This document shows, one piece after another, positions 1-7,185 of a DNA stretch of 10,450 nt; the stretch's first letter is position 1, and every line of letters begins with the position of its first letter. The notes beneath the pieces were generated by a model, which was not told the DNA's origin, searched no databases, and saw only the letters and a program-made list of their open reading frames with translations. The stretch is from Tannerella sp. (GTDB taxonomy: Bacteria > Bacteroidota > Bacteroidia > Bacteroidales > Tannerellaceae): the NCBI GenBank assembly GCA_031289515.1, contig JAITPH010000140.1:1-10450 (forward strand), written 5' to 3'. Position numbers and translations under genes: made by a program.

Positions 1-2
1 AT

Positions 3-654
<652 letters not shown>

Positions 655-661
655 GGAATTT

Positions 662-694
662 CCCTGTTCGGCGAAGACGCCATCCCGAACAGGG
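662..694 (+). other. 10-bp perfect stem-loop between the two propeller genes
   Basis: CCCTGTTCGG (662-671) pairs perfectly with CCGAACAGGG (685-694) around a 13-nt loop. It lies 7 nt after the upstream stop codon and 45 nt before the downstream ATG. No T-run follows, so it is not a standard intrinsic terminator. It could terminate weakly, stabilise an mRNA 3' end, or attenuate the downstream gene. Confidence 0.6.
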
Positions 695-739
695 GAACAG
701 GATGAAAAGATTACCGTATAAATTAAAAAAAAGAAAAGG

Positions 740-1114
740 ATGAAAAAGTTGTTTTATTTGTTACCGGTTTTGAGCAGTGTTGCCTTCTACGGCGGCACGA
801 ACGGCAAACAGGCCGTCACGTCGTTAAAACATTCGGTCGTAAACCTGAAGGAAGAATACATCGGCATGGGCGGCCCCATCATAGCCTATAAGGATGGAAT
901 CACAGGCTACGAGGGAGCAGAATCGCTGTCTCCGTTTTTCATAACAAGGGGCGATTCGGTAACCCACTTCGGCAATCGCGGACAGGGACCACACGATTTC
1001 ATCCATCCTTACGTGATTCAATATCTGGACGGGGATGTTTTCGGAACATACGATATGCAGACGCAAACATATAAGGAAGTAACCGTTCCGGGGAAGGACA
1101 TTCCGCCCGGATAG
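740..1114 (+). pseudogene. BF3164-like beta-propeller gene, N-terminal fragment (frameshifted)
   Basis: The start is an ATG after an A-rich leader (aaaaagaaaagg), followed by a short signal sequence MKKLFYLLPVLSSVAFYGGT. In the related lipoproteins a Cys would be expected about where the second Gly of FYGGT stands; a TGC to GGC change would remove the lipidation site. The mature part carries ITRGDSVTHFGNRGQGPHDF (residues 68-87), close to the D-x-x-x-x-F-G-x-x-G-x-G-P-x-x-F motif common in Bacteroidota six-bladed propeller proteins, and then YVIQYLDGDVFGTYDMQTQT. Translation stops at TAG 1112-1114, while the +1-phase frame is open from 1075 and continues the protein. One base appears to be missing near 1101-1111: restoring it would read DIPPG then IGNAVKFENMPFK. 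The function of the family is unknown; it would act in the periplasm or outer envelope. Confidence 0.6.
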
Positions 1115-1137
1115 GAAACGCCGTAAAATTTGAGAAC

Positions 1138-1806
1138 ATGCCGTTCAAAATGATAAAGACCGCTTACGGTCAATATCTGGGACTTGCTTCCGATAAGGGA
1201 TTTTTAACCCTGAGAGACCAAACCGGCAAGGAAATCGCCAATTTTTTTGAATATCCCTACAGGGACAGCGACGACTGGGCGCGCAAAACACGCATGCGGG
1301 CGATAGCTTATCAAGGTATACTTGCGACGAATCCGCAAAAAACAAAATTGGTTTACATGTGTGGATTTGGCGAAATCATACATTTTTATGATATAAAAAA
1401 AGACAGGGTTTCCGTTATCCGTAAAATCGAAGCCCGCTTTCCGAATTACACGCCGATTGACAGGAATGCAGCCAACTCGCGAGTTAACGGCGCTGCCACA
1501 GGCGGGCAGGGGCAAATAGTCGCCGCCGCCACAAGCAAGCAAGACATTGTAGCATACATATTCGTTGCCGCAACGGATCAATATGTTTATCTGCTGTACA
1601 GAGGCAAACCGCGTGGAGAGACAGACGGAAAATTGGCAAAAGAACTGAGGAAATTCGACTGGAAAGGCAAACTCGTCGAGACATACGGACTGGACGTACC
1701 CTGTCAGTATATCTGCGTATCCCCGGACGATAAAAAGCTTTGGGCAATAGCGATAATAGAGGAAGCGACTCCGGTATGTTTCGATTTGCCGGCGACGGCG
1801 CGCTGA
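1138..1806 (+). pseudogene. BF3164-like beta-propeller gene, C-terminal fragment (frameshifted)
   Basis: This is the continuation of the 740-1114 fragment in another frame. The frame is open from 1075 and family-like residues begin about 1111 (IGNAVKFENMPFK), before the nominal ATG at 1138. It has the strand pattern of propeller blades: LASDKGFLTLRDQTGKEI, then LVYMCGFGEIIHFYDIKKD, and the C-terminal L-R-K-F-D-W-K-G-K-L-V-E and C-V-S-P-D-D-K-K-L-W-A. Together the two fragments give about 355 residues, the normal length for the family, so the break is a single frameshift and no large part is lost. It has no signal peptide, promoter or convincing ribosome-binding site of its own. Either the gene is dead or the read has a one-base error at the short C/G run 1103-1110. 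Confidence 0.6.
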
Positions 1807-1954
1807 CGGCATACACGGTTTTGTGCCGACGCTTTCGACACGTCGGCCGTGCCAAATATGTTTTTCCCCATGGAAAAAGGTCTTCCCCTATGGGAAATGC
1901 CGTTTGCGGTGGAGAAAGTATGGCAGAAAGGAATGGAAAATCGAGATTGACGGT

Positions 1955-2022
1955 CGTCATTGCGAGGAACGAAGCAATCCAGACTGTCAGGGCGCTGGAT
2001 TGCTTCGTTCCTCGCAATGACG
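1955..2022. repeat. Palindromic dispersed repeat, type A (uninterrupted copy)
   Basis: Two perfectly complementary 28-nt arms (1955-1982 and 1995-2022) flank the 12-nt loop ACTGTCAGGGCG. The outer end reads CGTCATTGCGAGGAACGAAG. Another copy of this arm is at 4832-4859 and a partial copy is at 10366-10379. There is no transposase gene, so this is a non-autonomous, MITE- or REP-like element. As I recall, sequences of this TCATTGCGAGG...GAAGCAATC type are widespread in bacterial genomes; that is memory, not a search. As RNA it would form a very stable hairpin. Confidence 0.95.
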
Positions 2023-2053
2023 GATACTGCCCGCAACGACGGTTACCCGAAGG

Positions 2054-2104
2054 AATTTTCAATTTTCAACTTTCGATTTTCAACTTTCAACTGAAATTGT
2101 CAAC
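2054..2104. repeat. Heptamer array at the 3' end of mtaD
   Basis: Units AATTTTC (2054-2060, 2061-2067), AACTTTC (2068-2074), GATTTTC (2075-2081) and AACTTTC (2082-2088) are followed by degenerate units up to the stop codon of mtaD at 2105-2107. It has the same 7-bp period as the arrays at 3-121, 4993-5016 and 9219-9246. Confidence 0.85.
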
Positions 2105-3373
2105 TTATCTTTTTATCAAGTCGCAAGCGATTTTTGAGACGTGTTCGATGATTTCGGCTTCGCCGGGTACTTTTCTTTCGCGCATTACTATCCGGCCGTC
2201 GCAAATTACCGTATCGACGCAGCTTCCGTTGGCGGCGAAGACGAGGTTTGACACGAAATCGAAGTTCGGCGCAAACACCGGCATTTTCAGGTCTATCAGA
2301 CATAAATCGGCTAAAAAGCCTTCTTCTACGCGCCCGGCTTTCAAACCGGTAATTGCCGCTCCCGCTTCCGTTGCGGCGTACAGCATTTCCCCGGATGTCA
2401 TCGCTTCCGGGCTGCCGCGCCATGCCTTGCCCAGCAGCGACGCCAGTTTCATTACTTCTATCATGTCCAGATTGTTCGACGACGAGCAGCCGTCCGTGCC
2501 CAGCCCGACCGTCACGCCCGCCTCGCGCATTTCCTCGAACCTGAATCGGTAGCCGGATGCCAGCTTCATGTTGGATGCCGGGTTGTGGACTACCTTCACG
2601 CCGTTGTCGGCCAGCATCCGTATTTCATCGTCGTCGACGTACAGGGCATGCGCGACAACGAGGTTTGGCGCGAGCAGTCCCAGCTTGTGAAGATACCGTA
2701 CCGGCGTCATGCCGTTGCGTACGAGACTTTGCGCTACCTCGCCTTCCGTTTCCGCCAGATGGATTTGTACGAGCAGGTTTCTTTCTTCCGCAAAGTCGTG
2801 CAGCCACCGGAGCAAATCGCCGGATACGGTATATATCGAATGGGGACCCAGTGCGCAGGCGATTCGTCCGCTTCCGGGCGGCGGCGCGTCAAACCGTTTC
2901 CGGATATTCCGTTTTGCCCGCTCGGCGACGTCGGGGTCGAAACGGTCGAAACAGGCTTCCGACAGTACCGCCCGCAGACCGGTTTCCTCGACGGCGGCGG
3001 CCGTCGCGTCGAGCTTGTGATACATGTCGAAAAACGTCGTCGTTCCGCTGTGCAGCATCTCCACGCAGGCGAGTTTTGCGCCCCAGTACACGTCGTCGCC
3101 CGTGAGTTTCGCCTCGTTCGGCCATATTTTTTCCCTGAGCCACGGCATGAGCGGCATGTCGTCGCCGAAACCGCGAAAGAGCGTCATCGCCGCGTGGGTG
3201 TGCATGTTCATCAAACCGGGGATTACGGCCTTGCCCGCGCCGTCCATCACGGTATCGGCTGCCGGCGACGGCGCGCCGCTGCCGGATTTCGTGATGCTTT
3301 CGATCGTGTTTCCCCTGATAAAGACATCGGCTTTCCCGCCGTTCAGTTCGACGGACTTTATCAGTATGCTCAT
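2105..3373 (-). CDS. mtaD: 5-methylthioadenosine/S-adenosylhomocysteine deaminase-type amidohydrolase
   Basis: This is a 422-residue cytosolic amidohydrolase of the MtaD/TM0936 group. That group hydrolytically deaminates MTA and SAH (to methylthioinosine and S-inosylhomocysteine) in recycling of S-adenosylmethionine by-products. The metal and catalytic residues are all visible: H58 and H60 in GLMNMHTH, H205 and E208 in QIHLAE, H242 in VVAHAL, and D294 in GLGTDG. Family context is also present: RGFGDDMPLMPWL, GTTTFFDMY, and HNPASNMKLASG, where the substrate loop lies. The length is normal. The ATG at 3371-3373 overlaps the stop of the upstream dipeptidase gene as ATGA, so translation is probably coupled. 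The 3' end abuts a heptamer repeat array. Related amidohydrolases (guanine deaminase, triazine hydrolases) share the scaffold, so the substrate is inferred. Confidence 0.88.
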   Translation of the reverse strand: MSILIKSVELNGGKADVFIRGNTIESITKSGSGAPSPAADTVMDGAGKAVIPGLMNMHTHAAMTLFRGFGDDMPLMPWLREKIWPNEAKLTGDDVYWGAKLACVEMLHSGTTTFFDMYHKLDATAAAVEETGLRAVLSEACFDRFDPDVAERAKRNIRKRFDAPPPGSGRIACALGPHSIYTVSGDLLRWLHDFAEERNLLVQIHLAETEGEVAQSLVRNGMTPVRYLHKLGLLAPNLVVAHALYVDDDEIRMLADNGVKVVHNPASNMKLASGYRFRFEEMREAGVTVGLGTDGCSSSNNLDMIEVMKLASLLGKAWRGSPEAMTSGEMLYAATEAGAAITGLKAGRVEEGFLADLCLIDLKMPVFAPNFDFVSNLVFAANGSCVDTVICDGRIVMRERKVPGEAEIIEHVSKIACDLIKR

Positions 3374-4728
3374 CCGTATTGTCTGTAAAATTCGGCTACC
3401 GCCTCGATGCCGGTGAAAAACATGTCCGTGCCGAAACTTTCGTTTGGCGAGTGAATCGCGTTCCTCTCAAGACCGAAACCCATTAGGACGCTCTTCGTGC
3501 CGAGTATTTTCTCGAAAGCGGGAATGATGGGGATGCTGCCGCCGCGACGGACGGCCAGCGGCTGCCGGCCGAACGCTTTCAGGAATCCGGCTTCGGCTGC
3601 CCTGTATTCGGGCAAGTCTACCGGACAGACGTATGCCTGCCCGCCGTGCGAATGCCGGATATTGACCGTGACGTACCGGGGCGCTACATTATTTATATAG
3701 TCGATGAAAAGTTTCGTTATCTTCTCCGAATCCTGATTCGGGACAAGGCGGCACGACAGTTTGGCGCAGGCTTTCGACGGAAGGACGGTCTTTGCGCCTT
3801 CGCCGGTATATCCGCCCCATATTCCGCAGACGTCGAAAGAGGGACGGCAACTGTTGCGTTCGAGGGTCGAATAGCCTTTTTCGCCGAACAGTTCGGCAAC
3901 GTCGATGGCTGCCCTGTACTTTTCCTCGTCGAACGGTATTTGTGCCGTCATTGCCTTTTCTTTTGCCGAAAGTTCCTCGACGTCGTCGTAGAAATGCGGT
4001 ATCGTTATCCGTCCGTCGGCGTCTGTTATATCGGCAATAATCCGGCAAAGCGCGTTTACAGGATTGGCGACCGCGCCGCCGAAATGACCGGAATGGAGGT
4101 CGCGGTTCGGACCCGTCACTTCAATTTCCCAATACGACAAGCCGCGCAGTCCGGTCGTCAGCGAAGGCGTCTCCTCGCCGACCATGCTTGTGTCCGAGAC
4201 CAGAATTATGTCCGCCCGGAGCAGTTCCCTGTTAGCCAGGCAGAAGGCTTCCATGCTTGGCGAGCCGATTTCCTCTTCGCCTTCGATGATGTACTTCACG
4301 TTGCAGTCCAGATAGCCGGATTGCAGCGCCGTCTCGAAGCCTTTCAACTGAATCAGCGCCTGACCCTTGTCGTCGTCGGCGCCGCGGGCATAAACGCGAC
4401 CGTCGCGGATTTCCGGCTCGAAGGGATTGCTTTTCCACAATTCGAGCGGCTCCGGCGGCATCACGTCGTAATGTCCGTAGACGAGGACGGTCTTCTTTTG
4501 CGGCGAAATCAATCTTTCGGCATAGACGACCGGATTGCCTTTCGTCGGCATCACTTCGGCTCTTGTCGCGCCCGAAGCGAGCAGCAGTTCCCGCCACTTG
4601 TCGGCACAGGCGAGCATGTCGGGTTTGTGTTCCGGTTTGGAACTGACCGACGGTATTCGCAACAATTCAAACCATTCGTTCAAGAAACGGTCGCGGTTGC
4701 TTTCAATGTAACTCTTGCTTTTTTCCAT
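3370..4728 (-). CDS. M20 family dipeptidase (CNDP/PepV-like metallopeptidase)
   Basis: This 452-residue enzyme has no signal peptide and so is cytosolic. It matches the two-zinc M20 peptidases that cleave dipeptides and short peptides. Predicted residues are: H86 and D88 in VYGHYDVMPPEP; bridging D119 in ARGADDDKGQ; catalytic base E152 and ligand E153 in EGEEEIGS; D179 in LVSDTS; and H426 in NAIHSPNE. H212 in DLHSGHFGGAV lies in the lid/dimerisation domain, and RRGGSIPIIP (394-403) is the usual C-terminal substrate loop. The start ATG (4726-4728) is the first in frame, with an A-rich start MEKSKSY. No TAnnTTTG box was found directly upstream; the 276-bp gap to the S9 gene is filled by palindromic repeats. 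It forms a two-gene unit with mtaD through the 4-bp overlap. The exact dipeptide preference cannot be read from the sequence. Confidence 0.9.
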   Translation of the reverse strand: MEKSKSYIESNRDRFLNEWFELLRIPSVSSKPEHKPDMLACADKWRELLLASGATRAEVMPTKGNPVVYAERLISPQKKTVLVYGHYDVMPPEPLELWKSNPFEPEIRDGRVYARGADDDKGQALIQLKGFETALQSGYLDCNVKYIIEGEEEIGSPSMEAFCLANRELLRADIILVSDTSMVGEETPSLTTGLRGLSYWEIEVTGPNRDLHSGHFGGAVANPVNALCRIIADITDADGRITIPHFYDDVEELSAKEKAMTAQIPFDEEKYRAAIDVAELFGEKGYSTLERNSCRPSFDVCGIWGGYTGEGAKTVLPSKACAKLSCRLVPNQDSEKITKLFIDYINNVAPRYVTVNIRHSHGGQAYVCPVDLPEYRAAEAGFLKAFGRQPLAVRRGGSIPIIPAFEKILGTKSVLMGFGLERNAIHSPNESFGTDMFFTGIEAVAEFYRQYG

Positions 4729-4800
4729 ATTGTTAATTTAAAATTTGTTTCATACTGATGCGGCGGTCGTTGGCAGCCCGGAAAACGTAACCGTGTACCG

Positions 4801-4823
4801 CGTAATTGCGGGGGAACGAAGCA
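4801..4823. repeat. Degenerate partial copy of the type A repeat arm
   Basis: CGTAATTGCGGGGGAACGAA followed by GCA resembles the outer part of the type A arm with a substitution and an extra G. It lies 8 bp upstream of the complete arm that begins at 4832, so it may be a remnant of an earlier insertion. Confidence 0.6.
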
Positions 4824-4830
4824 TCGCTTG

Positions 4831-4969
4831 CCGTCATTGCGAGGAACGAAGCAATCCAGCGCCCTGCCGTCATTGCGGGCTTGATCCGCAATCTCAAGTA
4901 CAGCCTGCCATATAGGGGATTGCGGGTCAAGCCCGCAATGACGGTCTGCTTCGTCCCTCGCAATGACGG
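4831..4969. repeat. Nested palindrome: type B element inside a type A element
   Basis: The outer type A arm (4832-4859) and the stub of its loop CGCCCTG (4860-4866) are followed by a complete inner hairpin of type B. The type B arms are 4867-4893 and 4918-4944, complementary with one mismatch. The outer type A structure then resumes at about 4945 and ends TGCTTCGTCCCTCGCAATGA at 4947-4966. Nucleotides 4831-4866 are identical to the reverse complement of 1988-2023, so the uninterrupted element shows where type B went in. Types A and B share only their outermost bases, CGTCATTGCG. It occupies most of the 276-bp gap between the S9 and M20 genes and would fold into a long hairpin in a read-through transcript. 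No gene is supported here; open frames across it are repeat translation. Confidence 0.9.
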
Positions 4970-4992
4970 TATGTGCCTAATTCGCATCTCAT

Positions 4993-5016
4993 AATTTTCA
5001 ACTTTCAATTTTCAAC
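4993..5016. repeat. Heptamer array overlapping the stop codon of the S9 peptidase gene
   Basis: AATTTTC (4993-4999), AACTTTC (5000-5006), AATTTTC (5007-5013) and a partial unit follow each other. On the minus strand the last three codons and the stop (GTT GAA AAT TGA, residues VEN) lie within repeat sequence. The C-terminus of the peptidase therefore appears to be set by the repeat. Confidence 0.8.
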
Positions 5017-7101
5017 CAAAAGATATTTGCCAAACCAGCCAAAAAACTCCCGCTGCCAGACGATAGCATTCTGGGGACTTAAAACCCAGTGCGTCTCGGT
5101 CGGGAATATCAGCAGTTTGCTTTCAATTCCGAGCATTTGCGCCGTATTGAAGGCAGCCATGCCTTGCGAATAGGGAACGCGGAAATCATGTTCACCGTGA
5201 ACAACCATTATCGGCGTATCCCAGTTCTTGACAAGCAGGTGCGGCGAATGTGCAAACGAGTTTTGAGCCGTTTTATTCTCCCTGTCCCACGGAGCGCCGC
5301 CGGTTTCCCATTCCTCGAAAAACATTTCCTCCGTAGTGGTATACATAAATTCCATGTTGAATATTCCGCAATGAGCGAGGAAAGCCTTGAAGCGACCCTC
5401 GTGCGTACCGGCGAGGTGGAATATCGAGTAGCCGCCATAGCTTGCGCCGGTCGCGCCGACGCGGTTTTTGTCAGCCCAAGGCTCTTTGCAGACGGCATCT
5501 ATTGCCGTCAACAAATCGCGTTCCTCCTGTTCGCCGTGATTTTTCGAGATGGCGTCGCACCATTCCTGACCGGAGCCGGACGTGCCGCGACGTGCAGGCG
5601 CAACAACGACGTAACCCTGCGAAGCCATCAGCATGTAATTCCACCGGTAGCTGAACGACGGACTCAATACCCCTTGCGGACCGCCGGTGCATATCAGCAG
5701 GACAGGATATTTCTTCGAAGCATCGAAATCGGGCGGATAAACGACCCACGTAACCATCTGTTTGTTGTCAGTCGTCGTTATAAACCGTTTTTCCTCGACA
5801 GGAATTTTTAATCGGGAAAGCAGTTCCCGGTTGATAAGCGAAATGTCCTCGCCGACGCCGTTAGCCGGATTTATCCGGTATATCTCGGCCGGATTCACGT
5901 TCGTAGTGCGCGTAGCGACGAGATAGTCGCCCGCAATCTGCACGTTCTGGTAATCGTGAATACCGTCCGTCAGACGCGAAAATACGCCGGTCGCCAAATC
6001 CAGCCTGTAAATCTGATGCGCTTCCTGATAGGGCGACGTCAGATAAAGAGCCTTTCCGTCGGCAGTCCACTTAATCGACGACGGACTTGCATCGAGCGCT
6101 TCCGAAAGGTCTTTCATGTTGCCCGAAGACCCGGAAGCCCAGTCCATAATCATCATACGTTCCCTGTCAGCCTCAAAACCGGCGCGCCTCATGCTCGACC
6201 ATAACAGCTTCGTTCCGTCGGGCGAAAACTGCGGATTATTGTCGTAACCGGGCATGTCGGGCGTAAGCAGCCGCGTTTTTTTCGTCTCCAAATCATACGC
6301 AAACAGGTCGGTATTCGTGGAAAACGCATAATCCCTGCCGGTAAGTTTCTTGCAGGTATAGACGATTGTCTTGCCGTCGGGACTCCAGGCGATTTCCGAA
6401 GTTCCGCCGAACGGTTTCGTCGGCGAATCGTAAGGCTCGCCCGGCATAATATCTTCGGCGGACGTAATCCTGCCGGATTTGATTTCTCCGACGAAGATAT
6501 GGTTGTAGCTGCCGTCTTTCCACTCGTCCCAGTGGCGATACATCAGGTCGTCGTAAACGTAGGCGTTCGCCTTGTCGAGGTCGCCGTATTTCTCCGCGCC
6601 GGTGTATTTCTCCAGTTTTACGGAGATTACGAGCAACGCCCTGTCTCCAGCCGGAGCATAGATGAAATCGTCGATAGACTGTTCAATGTCCGACACCTGA
6701 GTTTCGACGCCGTCGTCGGGGGTGATATTCCACAGTTTGCCTTCGCGGATAAAAGCGATAGCCTTGCCCGAAGGCAGCCATGCAAGCGAGCCTTCACGCG
6801 AAGCGGTTTTGGTAAGCTGTCGTTTACCGCCCCCGTCGGCGTCCATGATATAAATATCCGAATTGCTTCTGTTTTCGGAGATGCTGTAATACGTAACGGT
6901 GTAGGCGATGCGCCCGCCGTCCGGCGAGACGCAAACATTCCCTACTCGACCGAAAGCCCATAACGTTTCGGGTGTCATGCGGCCGCCGTTTTCTACTTTC
7001 ACTTCGGGCTTTCCGATGTACGGTGCGCCCTCTTTCTTCTGTTCGGCGCTGTTACACGCCATCATTGATACCATAATAATTGCTGCGACTATTTTCTTCA
7101 T
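5005..7101 (-). CDS. S9 family peptidase (prolyl oligopeptidase/DPP-like), secreted lipoprotein
   Basis: The chosen start is the ATG at 7099-7101, giving 698 residues. It begins with a lipoprotein signal MKKIVAAIIMVSMMAC (Cys16 after MMA) and follows a TAnnTTTG promoter box. An in-frame start at 7158 would add 19 residues encoded by promoter DNA and is rejected. The N-terminal half is a beta-propeller with PD40-type strands (VSPDGGRIAY, WSPDGKTIVY, FSPDGTKLLW). The C-terminal alpha/beta hydrolase domain has the oxyanion region TGGPQG, nucleophile Ser554 in GASYGGYS, Asp639 in VVHGEHDFRVPY, and His671 in PTETHWV, the order expected for S9. The enzyme would remove dipeptides or acyl-amino acids from oligopeptides at the cell envelope. 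Downstream on the same strand is a cytosolic M20 dipeptidase that could finish the products. The subtype (DPP4, DPP5 or acylaminoacyl peptidase) is not resolved. Confidence 0.9.
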   Translation of the reverse strand: MKKIVAAIIMVSMMACNSAEQKKEGAPYIGKPEVKVENGGRMTPETLWAFGRVGNVCVSPDGGRIAYTVTYYSISENRSNSDIYIMDADGGGKRQLTKTASREGSLAWLPSGKAIAFIREGKLWNITPDDGVETQVSDIEQSIDDFIYAPAGDRALLVISVKLEKYTGAEKYGDLDKANAYVYDDLMYRHWDEWKDGSYNHIFVGEIKSGRITSAEDIMPGEPYDSPTKPFGGTSEIAWSPDGKTIVYTCKKLTGRDYAFSTNTDLFAYDLETKKTRLLTPDMPGYDNNPQFSPDGTKLLWSSMRRAGFEADRERMMIMDWASGSSGNMKDLSEALDASPSSIKWTADGKALYLTSPYQEAHQIYRLDLATGVFSRLTDGIHDYQNVQIAGDYLVATRTTNVNPAEIYRINPANGVGEDISLINRELLSRLKIPVEEKRFITTTDNKQMVTWVVYPPDFDASKKYPVLLICTGGPQGVLSPSFSYRWNYMLMASQGYVVVAPARRGTSGSGQEWCDAISKNHGEQEERDLLTAIDAVCKEPWADKNRVGATGASYGGYSIFHLAGTHEGRFKAFLAHCGIFNMEFMYTTTEEMFFEEWETGGAPWDRENKTAQNSFAHSPHLLVKNWDTPIMVVHGEHDFRVPYSQGMAAFNTAQMLGIESKLLIFPTETHWVLSPQNAIVWQREFFGWFGKYLLVEN

Positions 7102-7130
7102 TGTGTTAAATTTAAAAAAATTAAGACGCA

Positions 7131-7138
7131 CAAAGGTA
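7131..7138 (-). promoter_or_regulatory. Bacteroidota -7 box for the S9 peptidase gene
   Basis: The minus strand reads TACCTTTG, an exact match to TAnnTTTG, 29 nt upstream of the ATG at 7101. A TTG (7156-7158 on the minus strand) lies 17 nt further upstream and could serve as the -33 element. This box is the reason for choosing the shorter start. Confidence 0.75.
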
Positions 7139-7164
7139 GCAAAAAATAATGCAAACAATGCGGT

Positions 7165-7185
7165 ATGAAATAATTTTTATTTCAT
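7165..7185 (-). other. AT-rich hairpin across the stop codon of the ceramidase-like gene
   Basis: ATGAAATAA (7165-7173) and TTATTTCAT (7177-7185) are perfect reverse complements around a 3-nt loop. The last codons of the upstream gene on the minus strand (ATG AAA TAA) form one arm. It may act as a weak transcript end, but it is AT-rich and is not followed immediately by a T-run. Confidence 0.45.

Larger units (their letters stand above)
1807..2104. other. Convergent intergenic region, repeat-filled
   Basis: No gene is supported here. The region lies between the + strand propeller remnant and the 3' end of the - strand deaminase gene. It holds a small stem-loop GCCGACG/CGTCGGC (1825-1831 with 1841-1847, 9-nt loop). 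It then has two similar stretches reading TTCCCC(T)ATGG near 1864-1895, the large palindromic repeat at 1955-2022, and the heptamer array from 2054. The palindrome is well placed to stop transcription from both sides, but it lacks a T-run. Confidence 0.7.

Noticed and set aside
1955..2022. Intrinsic terminator for the convergent genes
   Set aside because: The stem is very strong, but no T-run follows on either strand, and other copies show that it is a dispersed repeat; a role in termination is possible but not shown.
1740..2552. Long + strand open frame across the gap and the 3' part of mtaD
   Set aside because: It is composed of the end of the propeller remnant in another frame, palindromic repeat translation and the antisense of mtaD; it has no family-like sequence.
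2585..3388. Open frame antisense to mtaD
   Set aside because: The opposite strand encodes a complete amidohydrolase with all metal ligands; no motif is recognisable in this frame.
3646..4758. Open frame of 370 codons antisense to the M20 dipeptidase
   Set aside because: It is a shadow of a gene with all its catalytic motifs on the other strand; open antisense frames of this kind are common in this codon usage.
4733..5008. Possible 91-residue protein in the gap between the S9 and M20 genes
   Set aside because: It is entirely translation of the palindromic repeats (for example SLRGTKQ and IAGLTRNP), a known source of spurious hypothetical proteins.
7102..7158. N-terminal extension of the S9 peptidase to 7158
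   Set aside because: The extra residues are encoded by the promoter region, including the -7 box at 7131-7138; the lipoprotein signal peptide starts at 7101.
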